From: Bacteroidota bacterium
GTDB lineage: Bacteria; Bacteroidota; Bacteroidia; Bacteroidales; Dysgonomonadaceae
Reading direction: 5' to 3'
Length of the DNA: 5,739 nt
Assembly (NCBI GenBank): GCA_023399295.1
Contig: JAEWQF010000055.1
Location: 1 to 5,739, forward strand
The notes under the pieces are model-generated. The model had not been told where the DNA came from and did no database searches. It saw nothing but the letters and a program-made list of their open reading frames with translations. Every line of letters begins with the position of its first letter. Position 1 is the stretch's first letter. Below are positions 1 to 5,739 of the stretch, one piece after another. The position numbers and the translations under genes are program-made.

Positions 1-3000
1 TGGCCGAGCTTGAGCATGTAGATGATCCCGACAGTTGCCGGCTGGTCGAAACGCTCACCGGTACCGCCATCATAGAGGTAGGTCTTGCCATATGCGGGCA
101 CCTTGCCTTTTTCAGTCCACTGGTTCAGGTCGTCAATCGAAGCCCCGTCGAAGATGGGGGTGGCGAACTTGACACCAATCTCTTTGCCGGCCCATCCGAG
201 CACCGTTTCAAATATCTGTCCCAAGTTCATACGAGAGGGCACACCCAGCGGATTGAGCACGATGTCAACCGGTGTCCCGTCGGCAAGGAATGGCATGTCT
301 TCCTGGCGCACGATACGCGAGACAATACCCTTGTTTCCGTGACGGCCGGCCATCTTGTCCCCTACCTGGATCTTCCGTTTCTTGGCTACATACACTTTGG
401 CAATCTGCATGATGCCTGAGGGCAGCTCATCGCCAATGGTGAAATCGAACCGCTTGCGTTTCAGCTCGGCATCGAGTTCCTTGAAGCGACGCAGGTAGTT
501 GATCACCGTGGCACGGATCAGTTCGTTCTTGTGGGCATCTGTGGTCCACTTGTTGAGCTGCACCGACTGAAAGTCGATCTCGTTCAATACTTTGTGGGTG
601 AACTTGGCTCCTTTTGGAACGATGTCCATGTTGGTATAGTCCTTGACACCTGCCGAGGTCTTACCTTCGGTGAGCGACAGCAATTTCTCAATCAGTACCT
701 TCTTGAGTTCCTCCATCTTAAGCTCATACTCTTCGTCGAGCTTGGGCAGCAGTGCCTTGCTGGAAAGCCTTGTCTTGCCTTTCTTTGAAGCCTTTGAGAA
801 GAGGTTGGTGCTGATCACCACACCCTTCAGTGAGGGGGATGCTTTCAGTGAAGCATCCTTCACATCACCGGCCTTGTCTCCGAAGATGGCACGCAGCAGT
901 TTCTCTTCGGGTGATGGATCCGATTCACCCTTGGGGGTGATCTTGCCGATCATGATGTCTCCCGGTTTGATGCGCGCGCCCACTCGTACGATACCTCTTT
1001 CATCGAGGTCCTTGGTGGCCTCTTCGCTCACGTTGGGGATGTCGGAGGTGAGTTCTTCCAGTCCGCGTTTGGTCTCCCGAACCTCAAGGGAGAACTCTTC
1101 CACATGTACCGAGGTGAAGATGTCGTCACTCACCATTCGTTCGTTGAGCACGATGGCATCTTCAAAGTTGTATCCTTTCCAGGGCATGAATGCCACTTTC
1201 AGGTTTTTACCGATAGCCAGCTCCCCATTCTCGGTGGCATACCCTTCGGTGAGAATGTCACCCGCCTTCACCTTTTGACCCACCTGGCAGATTGGACGCA
1301 GGTCGATGGTGGTGTTCTGGTTTGTTTTCCGGAATTTGGGAATGGTATAGCTCTTCACCGCATCGTCGAAACTGGTGAATTCCTGTTCCTCGCTGCGTTC
1401 ATACTTAATCTTGATGGTGGTGGCATCCACATAGGTGATCTCACCATTACCCTCTGCCATGATCTGGGTGCGCGAGTCGTGGATCACCTGACTCTCAATA
1501 CCGGTGCCCACAACAGGTGCTTCGGTGCGCATCAGCGGTACCGCCTGGCGCATCATGTTGGATCCCATCAGCGCACGGTTGGCATCGTCATGCTCCAGGA
1601 AGGGGATGAGTGATGCCGCAATGGATGCGATTTGCATGGGAGAGACATCCATCAGTTCAACCTCTTCCGGTGCAATAACCGGATAGTCGGCATCCTGACG
1701 CGCTTTCACGCGGGTATTGATGAACTTGCCCTTCTCGTCGAGCGGGGCGTTGCCTTGTGCTATGAGCCTGTTTTCCTCCTCTTCGGCCGCCAGATAAATC
1801 ACCTCGTTGTTCTTGATGTTCACCTTGCCACTCTCCACCTTGCGGTAAGGTGTCTCGATGAATCCCAGGTCGTTGATCTTGGCATAGACGCAGAGCGATG
1901 AAATCAGACCGATGTTGGGCCCTTCCGGTGTCTCAATGGGACAGAGACGACCGTAGTGCGTGAAATGCACGTCGCGCACCTCGAAACCGGCACGCTCACG
2001 TGAGAGACCACCGGGACCGAGTGCCGAGAGACGACGCTTGTGCGTGATCTCCGCCAGCGGGTTGGTCTGGTCCATGAACTGCGAGAGGGCGTTGGTGCCG
2101 AAGAAGGTGTTGATCACCGACGAGATCGTCTTGGCGTTGATCAGGTCGATGGGTGTGAACACCTCGTTGTCACGCACGTTCATCCGTTCACGGATGATGC
2201 GTGCCATGCGGTTGAGACCCACACCGAACTGCGTGTAAAGCTGTTCACCCACGGTACGCACACGGCGGTTGCTGAGGTGGTCAATGTCATCGACAACTTC
2301 CTTTGAGTTGATCAGTTCGATCAGGTATTTGATGATCTCGATGATGTCTTCCTTTGTGAGTACACGGGTGTCAACATCGATGTTGAGATTCAGTTTCTTG
2401 TTGATGCGGTAACGACCCACATCACCCAGGTCATAACGTTTCTCCGAGAAGAAGAGGTTGTTGATCACCTCACGTGCACTCGAGTCGTCAGCCGGCTCGG
2501 CACTGCGCAACTGCCTGTAGATGTGCCGGATGGCATCGATCTCCGAGTTGCTGGGGTCCTTCTGCAGGGTGTTGTAGATGATGGAGTAGTCTGATGTGTT
2601 TGCCGACTCCTTGTGCAACAGGATGGAAGAGACACCCGACTCAAGGATGTCATCCATGTGAGACGTTTCCAACACTGTCTCACGTTCAATCACCACCTCG
2701 TTGCGTTCGATGGAGGTCACTTCACCGGTGTCTTCGTCAACGAAGTCTTCCATCCATGATTTCAATACACGGGCGGCCAGCTTGCGACCAGCCACCTTCT
2801 TGAGGTTGGTCTTGTTCACCTTCACCTCCTCGGCCAGGTCAAAGATCTCGAGGATATCCTTGTCACTCTCGAAACCGATGGCCCGAAGCAGTGTGGTGAC
2901 GGGTAATTTCTTTTTGCGATCGATGTAGGCATACATCACGCTGTTGATGTCGGTCGCAAACTCAATCCATGATCCCTTGAAGGGGATGATACGTGCAGAA

Positions 3001-3500
3001 TAAAGGATGGTGCCATTGGCATGCATGCTCTGTCCGAAGAAAACGCCGGGTGAACGGTGCAATTGCGATACGATGACCCGTTCTGCCCCGTTGATCACGA
3101 AAGTACCCTTGTCGGTCATGTAGGGGATGGTGCCCAGATACACATCCTGAATCACAGGTGTGAAGTCTTCATGATCGGGGTCGGTGCAGTAAAGATAGAG
3201 CTTGGCTTTTAGTGGCACACTGTAGGTAAGCCCTCTGTCGATACACTCATCGATGGTATAGCGGGGAGGATCTACATAGTAATCTAAAAACTCAAGGACA
3301 AAATTGTTACGGGTGTCCGCAATGGGGAAGTTTTCCGTGAAAACCTTGTACAATCCTTCGTTTTTTCTGCTTTCGGGAGGTGCATCGAGTTGGAGAAAAT
3401 CCTGGAACGATTTCAACTGTACTTCCAGAAAGTCGGGGAAGTCGAGCGGATTTTTTATCGACGCAAAATTGATTCTTGGGTTGGCGTTATTTGAAGACAT
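1..3500 (-). CDS. rpoB: DNA-directed RNA polymerase subunit beta, 3' end cut off by window
   Basis: Beta subunit of the core RNA polymerase; with beta' it forms the active-site cleft and the rifamycin pocket. I translated the whole stretch by eye in one frame and met no stop. Visible landmarks: N-terminal lobe motif NGAERVIVSQLHRSPGVFF (138-156); rifampicin region from S473 through SALGPGG (492-498); ETPEGPNIGLI (523-533); EHDDANRALMG (636-646); NFEDA with acidic E780/D781 (E. coli E813/D814); and the family signature GDKMAGRHGNKG (1047-1058) with K1049 and K1057, matching E. coli K1065 and K1073. The window ends inside the next codon after YMLKLG, where E. coli has H1237, so roughly 100 C-terminal residues (beta' anchor) are missing. 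Residues about 896-1023 hold a long insert relative to short beta subunits. The ATG at 3500 is bounded by an in-frame TAG at 3519-3521, and MSSN fits Bacteroidales homologues. No Shine-Dalgarno is present. rpoC should follow. Confidence 0.98.
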   Translation of the reverse strand, partial: MSSNNANPRINFASIKNPLDFPDFLEVQLKSFQDFLQLDAPPESRKNEGLYKVFTENFPIADTRNNFVLEFLDYYVDPPRYTIDECIDRGLTYSVPLKAKLYLYCTDPDHEDFTPVIQDVYLGTIPYMTDKGTFVINGAERVIVSQLHRSPGVFFGQSMHANGTILYSARIIPFKGSWIEFATDINSVMYAYIDRKKKLPVTTLLRAIGFESDKDILEIFDLAEEVKVNKTNLKKVAGRKLAARVLKSWMEDFVDEDTGEVTSIERNEVVIERETVLETSHMDDILESGVSSILLHKESANTSDYSIIYNTLQKDPSNSEIDAIRHIYRQLRSAEPADDSSAREVINNLFFSEKRYDLGDVGRYRINKKLNLNIDVDTRVLTKEDIIEIIKYLIELINSKEVVDDIDHLSNRRVRTVGEQLYTQFGVGLNRMARIIRERMNVRDNEVFTPIDLINAKTISSVINTFFGTNALSQFMDQTNPLAEITHKRRLSALGPGGLSRERAGFEVRDVHFTHYGRLCPIETPEGPNIGLISSLCVYAKINDLGFIETPYRKVESGKVNIKNNEVIYLAAEEEENRLIAQGNAPLDEKGKFINTRVKARQDADYPVIAPEEVELMDVSPMQIASIAASLIPFLEHDDANRALMGSNMMRQAVPLMRTEAPVVGTGIESQVIHDSRTQIMAEGNGEITYVDATTIKIKYERSEEQEFTSFDDAVKSYTIPKFRKTNQNTTIDLRPICQVGQKVKAGDILTEGYATENGELAIGKNLKVAFMPWKGYNFEDAIVLNERMVSDDIFTSVHVEEFSLEVRETKRGLEELTSDIPNVSEEATKDLDERGIVRVGARIKPGDIMIGKITPKGESDPSPEEKLLRAIFGDKAGDVKDASLKASPSLKGVVISTNLFSKASKKGKTRLSSKALLPKLDEEYELKMEELKKVLIEKLLSLTEGKTSAGVKDYTNMDIVPKGAKFTHKVLNEIDFQSVQLNKWTTDAHKNELIRATVINYLRRFKELDAELKRKRFDFTIGDELPSGIMQIAKVYVAKKRKIQVGDKMAGRHGNKGIVSRIVRQEDMPFLADGTPVDIVLNPLGVPSRMNLGQIFETVLGWAGKEIGVKFATPIFDGASIDDLNQWTEKGKVPAYGKTYLYDGGTGERFDQPATVGIIYMLKLG

Positions 3501-3535
3501 GGAAATGAGTTTTTGAACCTAATATATATTGACAC

Positions 3536-3572
3536 AAAAGGTTAAGAATCTTCCGGAAGAAGATTCCTAACC
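3536..3572 (-). terminator. Attenuator-like hairpin with short U tract between rplL and rpoB
   Basis: Transcribed on the minus strand, 3572 to 3540 forms a 14-bp stem (GGTTAGGAATCTTC against GAAGATTCTTAACC, one G-U pair, otherwise perfect) with a 5-nt loop TTCCG. Four U's follow at once (3539-3536), then GUGU. The geometry is that of an intrinsic terminator with a weak U tract and a fairly AT-rich stem, so partial termination is more likely than a full stop, since rpoB depends on read-through. The same spacer in E. coli holds a known partial attenuator and an RNase III cleavage site. This one could serve as either, or protect the 3' end of a processed rplL message. The structure is seen directly; its function is inferred. 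Confidence 0.6.
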
Positions 3573-3576
3573 ATAT

Positions 3577-3593
3577 TCACCTATTTCAGGTAA
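3577..3593 (-). other. Small hairpin just after the rplL stop
   Basis: In the mRNA, UUACCU and AGGUGA pair around a 5-nt loop GAAAU, giving six pairs including one U-G. It begins four bases after the rplL TAA and ends four bases before the larger 14-bp hairpin, so the two could stack. It is short enough to occur by chance and is listed mainly because of where it lies. Confidence 0.3.
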
Positions 3594-3596
3594 ATG

Positions 3597-3971
3597 TTAT
3601 TTAAGCTCAACTTCTGCTCCAGCCTCTTCAAGTTGTTTTTTCAAAGCATCTGCTTCGTCTTTTGTTACACCTGCTTTCAATTCGCTGGGAGCTCCGTCCA
3701 CTAAGTCTTTTGCTTCTTTCAGGCCGAGTCCGGTAAGTTCCTTCACTGCCTTCACTACAGCCAGCTTGGCGGAACCTGCACTCTTCAGGATCACGTCGAA
3801 AGAGGTCTTTTCTTCCACTACTGCTTCAGCAGCTGCAGGACCTGCAGCCACAGCTACAGCGGCAGCAGCCGGTTCGATGCCATACTCCGTTTTCAGGATT
3901 TCAGCCAGTTCGTTTACCTCTTTAACGGTCAAGTTCACTAATTCTTCAGCAAATTTTTTTAAGTCTGCCAT
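3597..3971 (-). CDS. rplL: 50S ribosomal protein L7/L12
   Basis: Acidic stalk protein present in several copies per ribosome; its C-terminal domain recruits and stimulates IF2, EF-Tu, EF-G and release factors. The 124-residue product has the full family layout: an N-terminal dimerisation and L10-binding helix region (about 1-32), an Ala/Pro/Val-rich flexible hinge (about 34-51, AAAAVAVAAGPAAAEAV), and the globular factor-binding domain (about 55-124) with KLAVVKAVKELTGLGLKEA and the closing EEAGAEVELK. Length is normal. The ATG at 3971 is fixed by an in-frame TAA at 3984-3986. The leader just before it is A-rich with no Shine-Dalgarno, as usual in Bacteroidota. The gene lies 113 bp after rplJ and 96 bp before rpoB, much wider gaps than those between rplK, rplA and rplJ, which suggests its output is tuned separately by RNA structure or processing. 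Confidence 0.98.
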   Translation of the reverse strand: MADLKKFAEELVNLTVKEVNELAEILKTEYGIEPAAAAVAVAAGPAAAEAVVEEKTSFDVILKSAGSAKLAVVKAVKELTGLGLKEAKDLVDGAPSELKAGVTKDEADALKKQLEEAGAEVELK

Positions 3972-4026
3972 TGTTGTATTGGTTTAAATTGATTACTAAT
4001 TCTGTTTTTGTTGCTGTTGTTTTTTG

Positions 4027-4042
4027 GGAGGTGTTCTCCTCC
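4027..4042 (-). other. Small hairpin holding a Shine-Dalgarno-like GGAGG
   Basis: The mRNA reads GGAGG-AGAACA-CCUCC, a 5-bp stem with a 6-nt loop. The GGAGG resembles a Shine-Dalgarno core but lies more than 60 nt before the rplL ATG and is paired in this fold, so it is unlikely to place the ribosome for rplL. The U-free tract starts directly after it. Confidence 0.3.
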
Positions 4043-4045
4043 ATA

Positions 4046-4058
4046 CTGCCTGCGGCAG
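4046..4058 (-). other. Small GC-rich hairpin in rplJ-rplL spacer
   Basis: The mRNA reads CUGCC-GCA-GGCAG, a 5-bp GC-rich stem with a 3-nt loop, extendable by one G-U pair at the base. It lies 17 nt after the stop-codon inverted repeat and 3 nt before the next hairpin. Confidence 0.3.
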
Positions 4059-4074
4059 CGATCACACGTAACAG

Positions 4075-4091
4075 AGCCTGATGATCAGGCT
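4075..4091 (-). other. Inverted repeat spanning the rplJ stop codon
   Basis: The 17 bases form arms AGCCTGAT and ATCAGGCT around a single central base. As RNA this gives a 7-bp stem with a UCA triloop. The UGA stop of rplJ lies within the 5' arm, so a terminating ribosome would melt the stem. No U tract follows, so it is not an ordinary intrinsic terminator. It could be a processing, stability or coupling element, or chance. Confidence 0.4.
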
Positions 4092-4606
4092 TCTTCCTTC
4101 TCCGACAATGTTTTGAGTACCCCATGGAGCAGCGTGCCACCCGACTGGAGTGCGGAGATCACATTCTTTGCAGGTGACTGCAACAGTGCGATCACATCGC
4201 CAATCAGCTCTGTCTTGCTCTTGATGCTGACAAGGAGCTGCAATGCATCGGCGCCCACAAAGAAGCTCTCCTGTACGAAGGCTCCCTTGAATGCGGGTAC
4301 TTTGTCGGCTTTGTACTTGTCGATCAGCTTGGCAGGAGCATTCGCCGCGTTGGAAAACAGGATGGCCGTATTCCCCTTCAATATGGGATAGAGCTCTTCA
4401 TAGTTTCCTTCGAGCGATTCGAAAGCTTTCTGCAGCAAGGTATTCTTCACCACCATCAGCTTGATCTCCTCCTTCGAGCATTCCCTTCTCAGCTTGCTTG
4501 TTTTTGCCGCATTGAGTGTGGCAATGTCAGCAAGATAGAAGTTTTCATACTCCTGGAGATTGGCTGCGATCTGTGCGATAATTTGTTGTTTATCTTCCTT
4601 TTTCAT
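4085..4606 (-). CDS. rplJ: 50S ribosomal protein L10
   Basis: Stalk base protein that anchors L7/L12 dimers to 23S rRNA beside L11; in E. coli the L10-L12 complex also represses its own mRNA. The 173-residue product starts MKKEDKQQII. It has the conserved RNA-binding region with the L10 motif MVVKNTLLQKAFE (51-63), a middle alpha/beta domain containing LKGNTAILF (76-84), and a C-terminal helix region (about 145-173) with PAKNVISALQSGG, which by homology carries the L12-binding sites. How many L12 dimers it holds cannot be read safely from this helix. It starts 18 bp after rplA ends, without a Shine-Dalgarno. The TGA stop (4085-4087) lies inside an inverted repeat (4075-4091). The short gap to rplA leaves no room for an E. 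coli-type L10 leader directly upstream. Confidence 0.98.
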   Translation of the reverse strand: MKKEDKQQIIAQIAANLQEYENFYLADIATLNAAKTSKLRRECSKEEIKLMVVKNTLLQKAFESLEGNYEELYPILKGNTAILFSNAANAPAKLIDKYKADKVPAFKGAFVQESFFVGADALQLLVSIKSKTELIGDVIALLQSPAKNVISALQSGGTLLHGVLKTLSEKEEA

Positions 4607-4624
4607 AGATTTCTGTTTCGTTCA

Positions 4625-5323
4625 TTAGATTTCTTCTGCCGATTTCGGGTCCACTTTGATACCTGGACTCATCGTACTGGAAAGATAAATACTCTTCACA
4701 TAAGTGCCTTTCGCCGCAGTCGGTTTCAGTTTGATCAACGTTTGAATAAATTCTTTCGCGTTGTCTCGAATCTGTTCCGGCGTAAAAGATACTTTTCCAA
4801 CAGAGGTGTGAATGATACCTGCTTTGTCTACCTTAAAGTCGATCTTCCCCTGTTTTACCTCCTGCACGGCCTTGGCCACGTCGGGGGTAACAGTACCGCT
4901 CTTTGGGTTAGGCATCAGTCCGCGGGGACCCAATATACGGCCCAGCGCTCCGATCTTACCCATGATCTGCGGTTGTGTGATGATCACATCCACATCGGTC
5001 CAACCTCCTTTAATCTTGTCGATATATTCATCGAGTCCTACATGGTCTGCACCCGCTGCTTTCGCATCGGCTTCAGCCTCTGGAGAACACAATACAAGAA
5101 CTCTTACTTGTTTACCTGTCCCGTGTGGCAAAGAGACAACGCCTCTCACCATCTGGTTAGCTTTGCGCGGATCTACGCCGAGGCGTACATCGATATCTAC
5201 GGAAGCATCAAATTTGGTGTTGGTAATCTCCTTCACCAGTGCAGATGCTTCTTTCAGTGTATAGGACTTGCCCACTTCAATCTTGCTGAAAGCCAACTTT
5301 TGATTTTTTGTCAGTTTACTCAT
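4625..5323 (-). CDS. rplA: 50S ribosomal protein L1
   Basis: L1 forms the mobile stalk at the E site of the large subunit, binds 23S rRNA and helps release deacylated tRNA; in many bacteria it also represses translation of the rplK-rplA mRNA by binding a leader that mimics its rRNA site. The 232-residue product has normal family length. Domain I is split between the N-terminal part (about 1-68) and C-terminal part (about 160-232), around an inserted domain II. The family signature is clear: MGKIGALGRILGPRGLMPNP (121-140) followed by K141. The C-terminal SSTMSPGIKVD (215-225) is also typical. The ATG at 5323 gives the usual MSKLTKNQK start. It begins 15 bp after the rplK stop and ends 18 bp before rplJ, consistent with co-transcription. 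Any L1-binding leader would lie upstream of rplK, outside this window. Confidence 0.98.
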   Translation of the reverse strand: MSKLTKNQKLAFSKIEVGKSYTLKEASALVKEITNTKFDASVDIDVRLGVDPRKANQMVRGVVSLPHGTGKQVRVLVLCSPEAEADAKAAGADHVGLDEYIDKIKGGWTDVDVIITQPQIMGKIGALGRILGPRGLMPNPKSGTVTPDVAKAVQEVKQGKIDFKVDKAGIIHTSVGKVSFTPEQIRDNAKEFIQTLIKLKPTAAKGTYVKSIYLSSTMSPGIKVDPKSAEEI

Positions 5324-5338
5324 TTCTCAATTGAAGTT

Positions 5339-5739
5339 TTAGTTGTGATTATTTTCCGGGAAATCCCCTTTCACTGTGATACCCATGCTTCGAGCCGTTC
5401 CCGCTACCATGTGCATTGCTGATTCAATGGTGAAGCAGTTCAAGTCGGTCATTTTCTCTTCGGCAATTGTTTGCACCTGTTCCCAGGTAACCTCAGCAAC
5501 CTTCTTACGGTTGGGTTCTGCCGAACCGCTCTTGAGCTTCGTGGCTTCTAATAACTGAATCGCAACCGGTGGTGTCTTAACAATAAAATCAAACGACTTG
5601 TCGGTATAATAGGTGATTACCACTGGCAACACTTTACCGGCTTTGTCCTGAGTTCTGGCGTTGAATTGCTTGCAAAACTCCATGATGTTGATCCCTTTGG
5701 AACCCAATGCGGGTCCTACCGGGGGAGATGGATTTGCAG
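5339..5739 (-). CDS. rplK: 50S ribosomal protein L11, 5' end cut off by window
   Basis: L11 sits with L10 and L12 at the GTPase-associated centre, binds 23S rRNA helices 43-44, and is the site of action of thiostrepton-type antibiotics and of RelA-linked stringent signalling. The first residues visible read ANPSPPVGPALGSKG, matching E. coli L11 from about residue 18, so roughly 17 codons plus the start lie beyond the window. The paired prolines in SPPVG, near which thiopeptides bind, are present. Further family marks are NIMEFCKQFNA, the VKTPP linker region, LKSGSAEPN, and the C-terminal rRNA-binding domain ending GTARSMGITVKG. A TTG at 5705-5707 could be taken for a start, but it encodes the conserved Leu of PALG and is internal. 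A short tail (DFPENNHN) follows the last conserved motif. The stop is TAA, 15 bp before rplA. Confidence 0.97.
   Translation of the reverse strand, partial: ANPSPPVGPALGSKGINIMEFCKQFNARTQDKAGKVLPVVITYYTDKSFDFIVKTPPVAIQLLEATKLKSGSAEPNRKKVAEVTWEQVQTIAEEKMTDLNCFTIESAMHMVAGTARSMGITVKGDFPENNHN

Larger units (their letters stand above)
3972..4084 (-). promoter_or_regulatory. Untranslated rplJ-rplL spacer with structured and unstructured parts
   Basis: This 113-bp gap is far longer than the 15-18 bp gaps upstream. In mRNA order it has the 3' half of an inverted repeat over the rplJ stop, two small hairpins (4058-4046 and 4042-4027), and then a stretch from about 4028 to 4001 made only of A, C and G (no U), which should be open and unstructured. 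An A/U-rich run follows up to the rplL ATG. No Bacteroidota promoter of the TTTG / TAnnTTTG kind is visible here, so rplL is probably read from the upstream promoter. The open A-rich leader fits the Bacteroidota habit of using unstructured, A-rich start regions instead of Shine-Dalgarno pairing, and could favour high L12 synthesis. The regulatory role is inference. Confidence 0.4.

Noticed and set aside
643..1278. A 211-codon Ser-rich open frame on the plus strand opposite rpoB
   Set aside because: The Ser/Leu-rich composition is the mirror of Glu/Asp/Lys-rich RpoB codons. There is no start context or domain, and rpoB is intact on the other strand.
3521..3530. Ten-base palindrome AATATATATT between the hairpin and rpoB
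   Set aside because: It is an alternating A/T run in an AT-rich spacer, palindromic by composition, with no sign of being an operator.
3501..3560. A possible Bacteroidota promoter for rpoB (TTTG followed by a TAnnTTTG-like box)
   Set aside because: The best candidate pair (TTTG at about 3536-3540 and TAGGTTCA at about 3514-3521) matches the -7 box at only four of six positions and the spacing is too short (about 13 bp).
3946..4044. A 32-codon minus-strand frame starting in the rplJ-rplL spacer and overlapping the rplL start, as a possible leader peptide
   Set aside because: The spacer contains a U-free tract, which cannot hold a stop codon, so an open frame is expected by chance. The ATG sits at the base of a hairpin and the product has no family resemblance.
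4583..5422. A 279-codon open frame on the plus strand opposite rplA and parts of rplJ and rplK
   Set aside because: It lies antisense to a perfectly conserved ribosomal gene, its product is rich in Phe, His, Arg and Cys with no recognisable domain, and the frame follows from codon bias of the true gene.
5339..5707. L11 starting at the TTG at 5707
   Set aside because: The frame continues upstream to the window edge and encodes the conserved ANPSPPVGPA block, so the TTG is an internal Leu codon.
1..5739. An undescribed defence, mobile or other accessory system
   Set aside because: Almost all of the window is accounted for by five intact or edge-truncated core genes in their normal order, and the two spacers are too short for more than RNA regulatory elements.

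Overview
This window is a piece of a core housekeeping operon, with every gene on the minus strand. Read in the direction of transcription, from high to low coordinates, it holds rplK (L11, 5' end cut off by the window edge), rplA (L1), rplJ (L10), rplL (L7/L12) and rpoB (RNA polymerase beta subunit, 3' end cut off). This is the widely conserved ribosomal stalk and polymerase cluster; rpoC would be expected just past position 1 and nusG upstream of rplK.

The proteins point to Bacteroidota, most likely order Bacteroidales. The RpoB N-terminus (MSSN start, then NPLDFPDFLEVQLKSFQDF) and the L10 C-terminus (LLQSPAKNVISALQSGG) closely match what I recall of Bacteroides-type homologues. None of the four visible starts has a Shine-Dalgarno sequence at normal spacing, which is typical of that phylum. 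I cannot place the genus from sequence alone.

Layout: positions 1-3500 are rpoB, about 1,166 codons in one unbroken frame. Positions 3501-3596 are a 96-bp spacer with a strong 33-nt hairpin followed by four U's, in the place where E. coli has its rplL-rpoB attenuator and RNase III site. Positions 3597-3971 are rplL. Positions 3972-4084 are a 113-bp spacer with short inverted repeats and a U-free A/C-rich tract. Positions 4085-4606 are rplJ, then 18 bp, 4625-5323 rplA, then 15 bp, and 5339-5739 partial rplK.

L11 and the L10-(L7/L12) complex form the GTPase-associated stalk of the 50S subunit, and L1 forms the opposite stalk at the E site. RpoB carries half of the polymerase active site. Co-transcription ties ribosome and polymerase output together, and the two long spacers are where the different demand for each product (several L12 per ribosome, much less RpoB) would be adjusted. 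I saw no mobile element, CRISPR, tRNA, rRNA or novel gene system. The points worth a second look are RNA structures in the two spacers and the lack of room for an E. coli-style L10 leader.
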